Assembly: GCA_002501065.1 (NCBI GenBank)
Contig: DLRK01000099.1
Coordinates: forward strand, 1 to 55,575
Reading direction: 5' to 3'
Length of the DNA: 55,575 nt
DNA from: Akkermansiaceae bacterium UBA7890
Lineage (GTDB): Bacteria > Verrucomicrobiota > Verrucomicrobiia > Verrucomicrobiales > Akkermansiaceae
Shown here: piece by piece, positions 24,832 to 33,869 of the stretch
Layout of the letters: every line of letters starts with the position of its first letter
How positions within the stretch are numbered: the first letter of the stretch is position 1
Position numbers and translations under genes: made by a program
Notes under the pieces: model-generated
Databases searched by the model: none
What the model saw: only the letters and a program-made list of their open reading frames with translations
Told to the model about the DNA's origin: nothing

Positions 24832-26781
24832 CTACTTGTCCTGTGACGCCCTGCGATAGGTGTCCAGCACTTTTTGATCCTTACACCTCGCGCGCTCAAG
24901 AGAGGTCAGCACCTCTTGGGCGACTGCCGGTTCCTTCGGCATGGGCATTCTGGCGATCCGGGCGAACATCCGGTCCTTCACCGTTGTGTTGTAGAGCCCC
25001 TCGGTGGGACAACCGGGTTTGTCCTTGGCGGAAGACAGCATCTTGAGGAACTGATTCCAGAAGCGGATCTGGTCCTGCGGTGTGGATGCAGTCTCCTGTG
25101 CCGCGTCGACGAGGAGGAAGTGGTAGGGGTTCAAGGCAAGGCCGCTTTCAAGCAGTTTCATGCCGTTGCCTTGGCGCTGCTCCTTCGGCAACAGTCGAAA
25201 CACGGAATGGGCGATCGTCGCATCGAGGAAACCGGAAAGATCGTAGTTCACGCCCCACGCCAAGCTCTGGTGATAGACCATCGGTTTGCGGTTGTGGAAT
25301 TCGATCTCGTAACCACCCATTCGGTTGTTACGTCTGAACTTGTCATCAAAAGGCCAAGGCGTGAACGGGCCGGTCTTCTCGTCGCCACCGGTGGCGTATT
25401 GCCCCCCCTGGCAGCGGTAGGTCTCCGTTTTCGGATCGAAGTGGAAGGAGACGAATGCGCAGTGTCCTGGCTGGGTGGCCTGGCAGGATGGTATTCCGAG
25501 GTTGCTTCCCCCGCGGGCGGCGATGGAACCCATCGTCCCGCACACACCTCCATCCTTGAGCATCATCTGGATGGTGGCATAGCTGAATGCGTAAGGTTTC
25601 AACCGCCGGGCGGACTGCATGGTGAACTGTTGGGCGATCGCGCCGATGTATTCGCCATACTGGTGGAATTCACCCCGGTCGCGAAAGGCAATCCAGCGCT
25701 CCTCTCGTTCGCGCAAGGGCTGGCGATCGGCTGCAAGCATGGTCAGCATGGGCCAGGGAGCTGTCAGCGGGAAACGCGGCCACTTCCGTTTTGCCTGCAA
25801 TACCGGCGGGAATTCATACTCGAAATTCCGGATTATGTAAGCGCAGCGTTCTGCCGGCGACGGGAATGGGTCACGCTGAGCAGGCAGGAGTCCTTTAGTC
25901 TCGTAGGCCCCGCGAAACAGGCGGTAGGCTTTCTCGATCTTTTTGCGCTGCTCCCCGTGAACGGCGGCCTTGCTGTTCCAGTGGATCACCCGGTCACCGC
26001 AGTCGATGTCTACTTGATACCCCTTGGTCTTCATGTAGGAATTGAACTTCAACTGCAGTTCCCGGCTGGCCAGCACGTCGGCGGCATAAAGATTGCGGGT
26101 AAGCTTTTGGTTCGCCTGGGTGTCGTCCTGGGGGTTTTTGTTTTCAGGGACGGGTATCGCGATACCGCGATCGTCATATTTCAGTTCGGGAGGTTCTATC
26201 TTTCCGACCGGGACATTCTCCTCAATGGTGTGCTCGTTGAGGAAGTTGATGATATGATCGTTCACATCAAGTTTGCGATCCGGATTCCTTGTCTTGACCG
26301 GTTTGCGAGGGTCACGCCCGATGATCAACTGCAGAGGCTTGCGAGGGGTGATATCCGCTTCCAGGCCTTCCTTTGTGCTCACGAGCGCCGCTGACAGGGC
26401 CAAATGCCGGTACTTCTCGAACTTCGCTTTCCCCAAGTCGAGTCGCAGTGAATAGAGCCATAGCAGGACGTCCTCGGGTTTGTTGTGTGCGGCATAGACG
26501 CCGGCTGCCATATCCGGATCCCCGTCGACCCAAGCCACAAATTCCGGAGGGAGGGATTTGCCCTTCAACGTGAGAACGGCAAGAGCCCCTTTCCTAGCGA
26601 AGTCGAGGAAGGCTTTCCGGACTTTTGGAGTGAAGGCGTAGTTCTCGTTCTCGCAGAGTTGCAGCAGTTGGTTCCTGGCCGCATCAGTCGGTCGCACCTC
26701 TGCCGGCGGGTTGGCGGCGGGGGAATAGGCAGGCAACCCCACCGCGGCCAGGACAACCAATATGCCTTGAGTACGCTTCAT
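24832..26781 (-). CDS. Secreted transglutaminase-like protein
   Basis: 649 residues with a signal peptide (ILVVLAAVGLPAYSPA). The central part carries a transglutaminase/papain-like core: MMLKDGGVCGTMGSIAARG with the candidate nucleophile Cys near residue 412, and TQPGHCAFVSFHF with the His near 438. The first 380 residues are largely helical and contain a low-homology spacer rich in charged residues; the C-terminal 130 look like a helical-repeat region (LLESGLALNPYHFLLVDAA). Such proteins may cleave or cross-link peptides at the surface. The next gene on the same strand (downstream of nothing, upstream at 26940) is a membrane protein, and a repeat copy separates them. Confidence 0.72.
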   Translation of the reverse strand: MKRTQGILVVLAAVGLPAYSPAANPPAEVRPTDAARNQLLQLCENENYAFTPKVRKAFLDFARKGALAVLTLKGKSLPPEFVAWVDGDPDMAAGVYAAHNKPEDVLLWLYSLRLDLGKAKFEKYRHLALSAALVSTKEGLEADITPRKPLQLIIGRDPRKPVKTRNPDRKLDVNDHIINFLNEHTIEENVPVGKIEPPELKYDDRGIAIPVPENKNPQDDTQANQKLTRNLYAADVLASRELQLKFNSYMKTKGYQVDIDCGDRVIHWNSKAAVHGEQRKKIEKAYRLFRGAYETKGLLPAQRDPFPSPAERCAYIIRNFEYEFPPVLQAKRKWPRFPLTAPWPMLTMLAADRQPLREREERWIAFRDRGEFHQYGEYIGAIAQQFTMQSARRLKPYAFSYATIQMMLKDGGVCGTMGSIAARGGSNLGIPSCQATQPGHCAFVSFHFDPKTETYRCQGGQYATGGDEKTGPFTPWPFDDKFRRNNRMGGYEIEFHNRKPMVYHQSLAWGVNYDLSGFLDATIAHSVFRLLPKEQRQGNGMKLLESGLALNPYHFLLVDAAQETASTPQDQIRFWNQFLKMLSSAKDKPGCPTEGLYNTTVKDRMFARIARMPMPKEPAVAQEVLTSLERARCKDQKVLDTYRRASQDK

Positions 26782-26813
26782 CGGGGTTGCCTAGCATTTT
26801 CGGAGATGGATTA

Positions 26814-26878
26814 CTGCTAGGAACTCCCTTTTTTTGAGGTTTCCTGGATAGTGGTCCGGGAGGCGGGATTGATGGGGG
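26814..26878 (+). repeat. Dispersed intergenic repeat, copy 4 (best copy)
   Basis: CTGCTAGGAACTCCC, a 7-T run, CCTGGATAGTGGTC, GGGAGGCGGGATTG, then a G-run. It is about 85% identical to copy 5 at 28320. CCTGGA and TCCGGG can pair around a 6-nt loop. It lies upstream of the transglutaminase-like gene, on the plus strand. Confidence 0.85.
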
Positions 26879-26939
26879 CGCAGGCGATTGGTTTTGGGTT
26901 ATAGGATATTATTGATTCTGATACCAATCAGATAGCCGT

Positions 26940-28289
26940 TTATAAGGATGATGCTGACGCAGGCGATTGCTTCGGCATTTCCACATCCATGCCGAGCTGG
27001 TATTTCAGCCAGCGCCATGCGTTGCGTAATCCCTTGAAGATGGGTTCTTCAAGGATTCCATTTAGAGCCAGTGTTTTCACGATATAATCTTCATGGCCCC
27101 GATAGCGGGGTGGAAAACGCAGCAGTGATGAGCTTTTGTGGGTTTCCGGTTCCAATCTGTCCAGGGTAGGCGAGAAAATACCCTTCTTCGCGTAGAGTTC
27201 ACCTTCTTCAATCTGGGTGGTCTGTTTCGGCAGGATTAGCCAATTGCGGTAGGTGAAAACCAAATTGTCAGCTTCATCTCTTCGAAGCGAACCGTAAGTT
27301 CGCTTCGGAATATCATTCACGGGTTTCAGAACAAATGCGCGGACTGAACCGGATTCAGGATTGACCCGTTTGTGTCTGAAGGTGAGCAAATCCCAAGCGC
27401 AGGTTGATCCAAGTATCATCAGGCGGAATGCCCAAGCTGCAGTAAAACACGAAATCGTGATGATGATCAGGCAGATTGCAATGCAAAGAAAGGGGCCGAT
27501 TACGGGGATAAACAAGCTGCCAAAAATAGCGACTAATAAGCCACCCCTGATCAGCCTCAGAACGTTGTCTACTCCGCCCCATGGACTGAGCAGGATGAAG
27601 ACGTTGATCGTGTGCGAAACCAGCCAAACCACCGCGAACGCCAATAACCCGACAGCAGTCGTAATTAGCCCCACAAGAACTCCGGGTATAGAGATGCTGG
27701 CAAGAAATGGGTCTTGAGCACTTGCAGTAGTGATTTCAACGGCACCCAAGTCACCAAACTGCACACCAAAGGCATAGAGCTGAGTCATCAGGGCAGGTTG
27801 TGCGATGAGGGCACTGATCTTGTTTTCAAATAACTCAACGATGTCCATCGGCTTTTTCAGCGGCGGGTATGCAGTGCCAATCTGGGTGTTTATAAGAAAA
27901 AGGAACCAGATGCAGAATCCAGTCCCCCAAAACATGGGACTATTATACCACGGCAGATGTTGGCGTTGCGCGGCGGGGGTCCGGTAATACACATAGCATG
28001 AGATTGCACTCATCCCGAAAAGAGGCGAAATAGCTATTCCGGTCACTGTGGCTAAATGGGTCGCTAATTCCCGTCCTAAGTCCGTTTGTCGGTTGAAATC
28101 AGCTGCCTGACTTTGAGCTAATGGTAATGGAGTTTCGAGGGTGGCGGAACAGGCAGCATCTTGAATTGAGATGTCTGGCAGTATGGTTTTCGCAGTTGGT
28201 TCAACTGGTTTCTCTTCTGCTGAAGAAGCCGACTGCTGCGACCCCACCAAAAGCACGGCTGCGATTGTTGTGAGTAGTATGTGTCTCAT
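26940..28289 (-). CDS. Polytopic membrane protein of unknown function
   Basis: 449 residues; AAGGA sits just before ATG 28289. An N-terminal signal or anchor (LLTTIAAVLLVGS) is followed by about six membrane segments: GIAISPLFGMSAISCYVYY, MFWGTGFCIWFLFLI, PGVLVGLITTAVGLLAF, GGLLVAIFGSLFIPVIG and an Ile/Cys-rich pair (LCIAICLIIITISCFT). A soluble C-terminal tail of ~120 residues (DEADNLVFTYRNWLILPKQT) follows. The middle holds a polar stretch with STAPPL/DIVELFENK. I do not recognise the family. It lies between two repeat copies, and its neighbour is the transglutaminase-like protein; a secreted-enzyme/membrane-partner pair is possible. Confidence 0.7.
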   Translation of the reverse strand: MRHILLTTIAAVLLVGSQQSASSAEEKPVEPTAKTILPDISIQDAACSATLETPLPLAQSQAADFNRQTDLGRELATHLATVTGIAISPLFGMSAISCYVYYRTPAAQRQHLPWYNSPMFWGTGFCIWFLFLINTQIGTAYPPLKKPMDIVELFENKISALIAQPALMTQLYAFGVQFGDLGAVEITTASAQDPFLASISIPGVLVGLITTAVGLLAFAVVWLVSHTINVFILLSPWGGVDNVLRLIRGGLLVAIFGSLFIPVIGPFLCIAICLIIITISCFTAAWAFRLMILGSTCAWDLLTFRHKRVNPESGSVRAFVLKPVNDIPKRTYGSLRRDEADNLVFTYRNWLILPKQTTQIEEGELYAKKGIFSPTLDRLEPETHKSSSLLRFPPRYRGHEDYIVKTLALNGILEEPIFKGLRNAWRWLKYQLGMDVEMPKQSPASASSL

Positions 28290-28319
28290 CTTCCTTCAGT
28301 TATTAATTCTTCATCGTTC

Positions 28320-28384
28320 CTGCTAGTAACTCCCTTTCTTGAGCTTCCCTGGATAGTGGTCCGGGAGGCGGGGTTGGTGGGGGA
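28320..28384 (+). repeat. Dispersed intergenic repeat, copy 5 (best copy)
   Basis: CTGCTAGTAACTCCC, T-rich run, CCTGGATAGTGGTC, GGGAGGCGGGGTTG, G-run, in the same orientation as copy 4. Read on the minus strand it forms the last ~20 codons of the TPR remnant, so it appears to have replaced or displaced the end of that gene. Confidence 0.85.
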
Positions 28385-28682
28385 GCACCTTTCCGCAAGC
28401 CGCTCCAGTCTCCACCGGTTCTCCCGTTTGCTTGAGGCCCATGGAGAAATTGCTGTTGAGATCACCGGGGCTCAGCACAATCACCTTGCGTAATGCAAAG
28501 ACGGAGGCCTCAAGCTGCTCCGTTTTCTGATACAACTTCGCCAATGCGTTCAGCGGTTGCAAGTGATTGAGTTTGTGCGAAACGGCCTCCTGCAACAGTT
28601 CAATCCCGTTCGGGTGACCGACTAAGCGGCGACCACCTCCACACAGGTAGAGGCGGTCGGTCCAGCTCCCTTCATTCTTCAC
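28323..28682 (-). pseudogene. TPR-protein remnant ending in a repeat copy
   Basis: A 119-codon frame whose central part looks like tetratricopeptide repeats: HLQPLNALAKLYQKTEQLEA and ALRKVIVLSPGDLNSNFSMG follow the TPR spacing of small and aromatic residues. There is no good start and only about two repeats, against the ten or more usual for such proteins. The final residues (PHQPRLPDHYPGKLKKGSY) are translated from repeat copy 5. I read it as a fragment of a larger gene. Confidence 0.45.
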
Positions 28683-28736
28683 CGGTTTCGCTTCATCGGG
28701 GATTGGGCGGAATCAGGTGGTGATGAGGCAGCGGAC

Positions 28737-31700
28737 TTAGTTGCTTCCCTCCAGGGCCACCCACGCGCGGTTCTGGTAGCTGCATTTGCAACCGGAGGAC
28801 GCGTCCGGTACGAGAACTAATCCCCCGACCGGCAGGGCATTGATCCAGCACCCGGGGCGGAGTCCACCATAGTTCTCAGTGCCGGCTTTGCGTGTGAGAT
28901 CGTAGTAGCCGAGCGTGCCCGACCGGAAAACGAGAAGATTGCGCGATCCCGCCACTTGTCCGCATCCGTACGACTTTGGCACGTTCATCGCGACCGGTTT
29001 CCCGGAAACCAGGTTGAGGGCCGCCGGGTGAGCAATGATCGTATCGTAGTTGATCAGGGGGCGGGTGGAGTAGTCGACCCTGCTCTCCCACAATCGATCT
29101 CCGGCCCCCGCACGGAAGGCTGCGATGCGACCACCGGTTTCCGAGGGAAGGCGGAACCTGGTGGGTTGATAAAACATCAGGAGAGTGTCGTGACGCTCGC
29201 TGAAGGCCAGGGTTGTCCCGAAGATATCGTCGTTGGAAGACCAGATCTTCTCGCCCGTCTTCGCGCTGAAGGTGAGGAGCTTTCCGGTCGGATGTCCGGA
29301 TGGCTTCTTCCCCTTGGAATCCTTGCCTCGCGGGCCCGTGAGCAGGTCCCCCGGCGCAACTGCCCGGTCGATCAGGTGCACCCGGCCGGCTCCAATCGCG
29401 ATCGCGTTGTGACGGATGGATTCCTTTGCATCGTATCGCCACAGCAACTTCCCGGTTTCGGCCTCAAGTGCGAAAAAGGAACTCGATTCCGAAAACTGCT
29501 GCCCCATTTCCTTGTCTGCACGGATGTAGGCATGACGCACGATATGCTCTTCGTTTGCCGCCGAGCCATAGAGCACGCCATTCTCACAGGCCACATAGCC
29601 CCAGGCCGCGACAGTTCCGTCCGGGCTCTTCGGTGTCTCATAGGTCGCCAGAAGCTTCCCGGTCGCAGCCTCGATCCGAAAGCACCGGGGTCCATTGCGA
29701 AGAAAAACATTGCCCTCCGCGATACAGAAATTGCTGCCAGTCACCGCAGTGCCAACGAGATGATCGGCATTGTAGGCGGCGAGCACGCCCTTCTGTTCGA
29801 AACGCCAGAGCGGCAGCCCGTTGTAGGCGTCCACTGCGATCAGTTCGTCGAGCCCTTCCACGATCAGTCGCCCCTCGTGAAAGAGCGGAGACGGACCACG
29901 ACCGTGGCGTTGTGGAAGATCGAGATCAATGTCGCGAAACCAGACCGCCGTCAACGGCCCCTTGATTGAGTCCGTCGAGCAGAGGGTGTTGGCCGGGTTG
30001 GAATATTGATGCGTCCACTCACCGGCATTCGCGAGCGCACCCCGGGTGTGAACAGACATGGCCCCCGGGCGGCCCAGACACACCACGCCCCCGAACGGTC
30101 GCTGCAGACGCTGCGCCTCGGAGGCATTCACCACCTCTGCCCCCGCCTCGAGGGATCTGCTGGAAACCACCAGGTTGGCAAAGAACTTCGGGAAGGACGA
30201 CTTGGCAGGATCGCCCACATGCACGCTCACCCGTGCACCCAGGAAACCGGCGGAATCAAGATTCCTGCGCGCCAGGGCGACCTTGGCGGGATCGGGATCG
30301 ATCGCCACCACCAGAAGATCGGATTGCCTCGCCAGCTCATAAGCCAGGCGCCCATCGCCACAGCCAAGATCCACGCAGTAGCCCGTGGTGATTCCAGATC
30401 GTTTGAGGATCTCGGCAGCCGCCTGCGAGATCGCCTCATTCCCCCCGTAGGGTGCATCGACCGATTTTGACCGATGAAGGACTGGTTCGCCGTCCCTGGC
30501 CGCGAAGCAATGCAGCGCTCCACTGGCGGTGCTCACAAACAAGCGGCCGTCTGAAACGGCCAGGCCATGGGCCACATCGTCGACCTCGGCGGACCAGATC
30601 GATTCCCCATTCTTCGCCTTCACCATCGCGATTTGGTTTCCCCCACTCGTCACGACCGCGTTGCCAGCCGCAATCAGGGCCGTCCCGGCCGGGATTCCTT
30701 TCACCTCCCAGAGATTCTGTCGCGTGGGCACCTTGACAACGTTTCCCTTGGCATCCTTCTGCTCCTTCATCACCACCCCCAACCCCTGCAGCCGATTCTC
30801 CGATCCCTGCACCACTCCCCCGGGAATGGTGGCCACGGTTGCCGGAGTGCGACTTCCCAGCAGCGATCCCACTTTTGTCCAGTAGGTATAACCACCGTTG
30901 TAAATCAGCTCCCCTGCCAGCATGGCTGAGGTGCCACCCCGCTGGCCGTTCTTTTGCAGGTGGTAGTAGTCGAACTTGCCGGTGGCCCGGTTGAACGCGG
31001 CCGGGACTGCGCGACCGGTTGGCACGAACAAGCGTTCGTCGTTGGCCAGGAGGTATCCCTGCGCCGATACGCCACTCTTCGCGTTGGCCCCTCCGTGGGG
31101 TTGCGGCATGTTGATCTCTCCGGAGCTGTCATTGGTCCATAGGAGCTTTCCAGCATCCAGATCCAGCGCTCGGATGAAAACCCCCTCTGATTGCCAGATA
31201 CCGGCTCCCCAGTAGAGCACCCCATCTTGAATCACCGGTCCTCCGCGTGCGGGCCACTTGGAGGTCATCTGGGAGTTTCCCAGCACGCGATCCTCACGCG
31301 GTCCGCCCCGCCAGCGCTTGATCAAGGTGCCCTCCCGCAGGTTGAGGCAGTAGAGATGGCCGTCATCGCTAACGACAAAGAGCTGATCCTTCCACGCCAC
31401 CGGCGCAAATCGCACCGGCCCTTCGGTGAAGAATTTCCACTTGAGCACACCCGTCGCAGCATCAAGCGCGCTCACCGTCCCATCGGCGGAACTCCCAAAG
31501 AAGACCATTCCGCCAGCCACCACCACGTGATTCGTCCGGTCAAACTTCATACGCTCGTCGCGCGGCCAGGCCGAACGCGGCGCGTGCCGCGGCGTCCACG
31601 ACCAGGAGAGCGTCAGCTTCTCCGGAAGGGTGTCCTTGGTATAGCCGCTCCGGGCGGAGTCCGCTCGCCAGGTCGTCCAGTCCGATCCTCTTGCTGACAG

Positions 31701-31745
31701 GAGTCCCGCGAGGATGATAACGGGCACCGTAACTAGTATTTTCAC
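28737..31745 (-). CDS. Secreted PQQ-type propeller protein with inserted methyltransferase-like domain
   Basis: 1002 residues with GTG start at 31745, GAGGA 9 nt upstream, and a signal peptide (ILVTVPVIILAGLLSARG). The first ~420 and last ~430 residues are beta-propeller repeats of the PQQ/quinoprotein type (GVLYWGAGIWQ, LALDLDAGKLLWTNDSSG, FALEAETGKLLWRYDAK, FSAKTGEKIW). Between them, about 430-560, is a Rossmann methyltransferase-like domain with motif I YCVDLGCGDGRLAYEL near 456 and acidic IDPDPAKVALARRNL. SAM is not normally available outside the cytoplasm, so either the protein binds another ligand or the domain is structural. PVC genomes carry such hybrids; their function is not established. 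Cys pairs near the C-terminus (SGCKCSYQ) are noted. Confidence 0.8.
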   Translation of the reverse strand: MKILVTVPVIILAGLLSARGSDWTTWRADSARSGYTKDTLPEKLTLSWSWTPRHAPRSAWPRDERMKFDRTNHVVVAGGMVFFGSSADGTVSALDAATGVLKWKFFTEGPVRFAPVAWKDQLFVVSDDGHLYCLNLREGTLIKRWRGGPREDRVLGNSQMTSKWPARGGPVIQDGVLYWGAGIWQSEGVFIRALDLDAGKLLWTNDSSGEINMPQPHGGANAKSGVSAQGYLLANDERLFVPTGRAVPAAFNRATGKFDYYHLQKNGQRGGTSAMLAGELIYNGGYTYWTKVGSLLGSRTPATVATIPGGVVQGSENRLQGLGVVMKEQKDAKGNVVKVPTRQNLWEVKGIPAGTALIAAGNAVVTSGGNQIAMVKAKNGESIWSAEVDDVAHGLAVSDGRLFVSTASGALHCFAARDGEPVLHRSKSVDAPYGGNEAISQAAAEILKRSGITTGYCVDLGCGDGRLAYELARQSDLLVVAIDPDPAKVALARRNLDSAGFLGARVSVHVGDPAKSSFPKFFANLVVSSRSLEAGAEVVNASEAQRLQRPFGGVVCLGRPGAMSVHTRGALANAGEWTHQYSNPANTLCSTDSIKGPLTAVWFRDIDLDLPQRHGRGPSPLFHEGRLIVEGLDELIAVDAYNGLPLWRFEQKGVLAAYNADHLVGTAVTGSNFCIAEGNVFLRNGPRCFRIEAATGKLLATYETPKSPDGTVAAWGYVACENGVLYGSAANEEHIVRHAYIRADKEMGQQFSESSSFFALEAETGKLLWRYDAKESIRHNAIAIGAGRVHLIDRAVAPGDLLTGPRGKDSKGKKPSGHPTGKLLTFSAKTGEKIWSSNDDIFGTTLAFSERHDTLLMFYQPTRFRLPSETGGRIAAFRAGAGDRLWESRVDYSTRPLINYDTIIAHPAALNLVSGKPVAMNVPKSYGCGQVAGSRNLLVFRSGTLGYYDLTRKAGTENYGGLRPGCWINALPVGGLVLVPDASSGCKCSYQNRAWVALEGSN

Positions 31746-31962
31746 TCTTGTGGTCCTCTCATCGTTATTGGATCAACCCAAACGAGAAGATCCGCCTCCG
31801 GTTCTATCAGCGGATGAGAACATCGCAAGCTCCCACCATTCCCAGTCCCCAGCCCGAAACTGCGATGAGCTTTGCCTTGAGGGCGTCGTGGGCTTCAGCA
31901 GCAGGTGGATTGGAAACCGCCGGCCTGCGAGTAGAGCACGCAGGTCCCTGCAGGATCACTGA

Positions 31963-32016
31963 CTGCTAGAAATCCCCCTTTTTGGGCTGCCCTGGATGGC
32001 GGGTTGGTAGGCTGGG
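31963..32016 (+). repeat. Dispersed intergenic repeat, copy 6 (3' end diverged)
   Basis: CTGCTAGAAATCCCCC, T-run, GGGCTGCCCTGGATGGCGGG, then TTGGTAGGCTGGG. The 5' two-thirds match copies 1 and 4; the last part lacks the GGGAGGCGGGG block. It precedes the stop of the radical SAM gene on the other strand. Confidence 0.7.
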
Positions 32017-32027
32017 CCGTGGAGCAG

Positions 32028-33368
32028 TTACGTCAACCGGTTTCTCACTGCCTCCTCCTGTCGAATCTCGGTGCGGCGCCGGATGAAGCGCCGCCGTCGC
32101 TGGTCGATGAAGTTGTCGTCGTAGATGCGCCCCAGGAGTTCGCGAAACCCGGTTTCCAGTACCTCGACAGTCATGTGCTTCGGCTGGAAGTTGACATCGA
32201 AGAGGGTGCACAGTTCCCACGCTCCGTCCTTGAGGATGCGTCCCTCCTCGAGCAGCCGCTGGTAGAGTGGTGTGCCGGGAAAGGCGGTCATCAGCGTGAT
32301 CTGCACTTCGTAAAGCCCGGTTTCCTCAACGAAATCGTAGATTTCGTCGAAGGCGCTCGCATCACTGTTGTCGAGGCCGAGGACGAAGCAGCCGTTCACG
32401 GTGACCCCGGCATCCTGGATGCGGGCGATGGCATCCTTGTAGCGGTTGGCCTGCCGCTGCTTCCAGTTGCCCTTCTGTTCAACTCCGCCGAGGACGGTTG
32501 CCTGGGGACTTTCGAGTCCGATGAGAACCTGGGCGCAACCGCTGTGGGCGAGGGCCCTGAGCAGTTTCGGATCGTCCGCCACCGAGATGTCGGTTTCGGT
32601 GAACCACCGTATGCCTTCGCCCTCCAGGGCTTCTGCGAGGGCCAGGCCGTGGCGCTTGTCAGCAAAGGTGTTGTCGTCTGCAAACTCGATGAAGGGGTGA
32701 TCCCAGATCTTCCTGATCTCATGTAGTTCCGCCATGACGCGATCGATCGGCTTGGTCCGGTATTTCGGGTTGAGTCGGATTGAAGCCGCGCAGAATTCAC
32801 ACGAATAGGGACACCCGCGCTGGGTCTGCACCGTGAGTCGGTTGTAGTTGGAAATGTCGAGCAGGTCGAAGCGAGGCATCGGCGACACGGTGAAGTCGAA
32901 GGTGGTGCCCCGGGCGTCATAACGTGGTTTCGTCCTGCCGCGCCGCAGGTCGGCGATGACGTCCTGCCAGACCGGTTCGGCCTCCCCGATGACGATCACA
33001 TCCGCGTGCCGGGAGGCTTCGTCAGGCATCAGGGTGACATGCAGGCCGCCGAGGATCACGAGTGTTCCGGCCCGGCGGTAACGGTCGGCGATCGCGTAGG
33101 CATCCTTGATCATGGACGAGAAGCTGGAGATCGCAACCACGTCGAACTCCCCCGGCAGATCGTCACCCAGTGAGTCGGGATCCGGTACCTCCACGTAGCC
33201 GATCTCGATGTCATCCGGGGTCATGCCAGCGAGGGTCAGCAGTCCGAGGCTGGGGAGCGAGGCGATGACCTCGCTCCGCTCGACGAATCCCGGAAGGGTG
33301 AGTCCGTAACTCATCAATTCCTTGTTGTGGCAGCGTACGCCGCTCATGGCGATGAAACCAAGTTTCAT
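32028..33368 (-). CDS. B12-binding radical SAM enzyme
   Basis: 446 residues. The N-terminal ~170 residues match a cobalamin-binding Rossmann domain (DVVAISSFSSMIKDAYAIADRY, LVILGGLHVTLMPDEA). The radical SAM core follows with the iron-sulfur motif CPYSCEFC near residues 184-193 and FADDNTF, IGLESPQATVLGG and NGCFVLGLDNSD in the typical order. Members of this class use SAM with cobalamin or a second SAM to methylate unactivated carbons, close rings or otherwise edit lipids and natural products. It is the last gene of a three-gene run (acyl carrier protein, membrane protein, this enzyme), which suggests its substrate is carried on the carrier protein. Exact chemistry unknown. Confidence 0.85.
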   Translation of the reverse strand: MKLGFIAMSGVRCHNKELMSYGLTLPGFVERSEVIASLPSLGLLTLAGMTPDDIEIGYVEVPDPDSLGDDLPGEFDVVAISSFSSMIKDAYAIADRYRRAGTLVILGGLHVTLMPDEASRHADVIVIGEAEPVWQDVIADLRRGRTKPRYDARGTTFDFTVSPMPRFDLLDISNYNRLTVQTQRGCPYSCEFCAASIRLNPKYRTKPIDRVMAELHEIRKIWDHPFIEFADDNTFADKRHGLALAEALEGEGIRWFTETDISVADDPKLLRALAHSGCAQVLIGLESPQATVLGGVEQKGNWKQRQANRYKDAIARIQDAGVTVNGCFVLGLDNSDASAFDEIYDFVEETGLYEVQITLMTAFPGTPLYQRLLEEGRILKDGAWELCTLFDVNFQPKHMTVEVLETGFRELLGRIYDDNFIDQRRRRFIRRRTEIRQEEAVRNRLT

Positions 33369-33393
33369 GAGGAGAGGGGGGCGGACTTCAGTT

Positions 33394-33789
33394 CTATGAC
33401 CACGGCCATCCGGCGAGGGTCAGGATGATGCCGGTCGTTACACTCGCGACAGGGATGAAGAAAAAATGACGGAATGGTTTCTTCCAGGCACTCAGAAAGC
33501 AGCAGGTCGGCATGGTGGCCGCCCCGATCGTGAAGGCGACGGCGGCGGGGGCTGCGCAATTCGTCGAGATCCCGGCGACCTGGTGGCTGAGGGCGAAGAA
33601 GAAGTTGATGAAACCGAGACCGAAGAACGAGATGTGTCCGAGGCGGGTCAGGCGGCGGCGGAAGCTGTTGTAGCCTCCCATCCAGTCCTCGCGGTGGAAG
33701 AAGAGCCCGGTCAGAGCCCCGGAGAGCACGCCGAGAAGCATGCCGATCCAGGCGATGGCAAACATGTTGGAAACGATGGCGTCGCGCAT
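33394..33789 (-). CDS. Small polytopic membrane protein in the ACP/radical SAM operon
   Basis: About 131 residues from ATG 33789. A GTG at 33870 overlapping the upstream stop (TAGTG) would add 27 residues of unlikely sequence. It has about four membrane segments (IAWIGMLLGVLSGALTGLFF, GHISFFGLGFINFFFALS, APAAVAFTIGAATM, FIPVASVTTGIILTLAG) with conserved-looking H and N in RLGHISFFGLGFIN. I do not recognise the family. It lies between the carrier protein and the radical SAM gene (25 bp before the latter), so a role in membrane anchoring or substrate handling is likely. Confidence 0.7.
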   Translation of the reverse strand: MRDAIVSNMFAIAWIGMLLGVLSGALTGLFFHREDWMGGYNSFRRRLTRLGHISFFGLGFINFFFALSHQVAGISTNCAAPAAVAFTIGAATMPTCCFLSAWKKPFRHFFFIPVASVTTGIILTLAGWPWS

Positions 33790-33869
33790 AGTGACTGGAG
33801 ATCTGTTAGTCTGGGGCAAAGGGCAGGCAGACTTTCGAGTCGCCAAATCCGGTGCCGGTGAGGACGACA

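Noticed and set aside
31748..31969. A 73-codon plus-strand frame with protein-like text
   Set aside because: No ribosome site or family match, it ends within a repeat copy, and it lies in the upstream region of the propeller gene; at most an old remnant.
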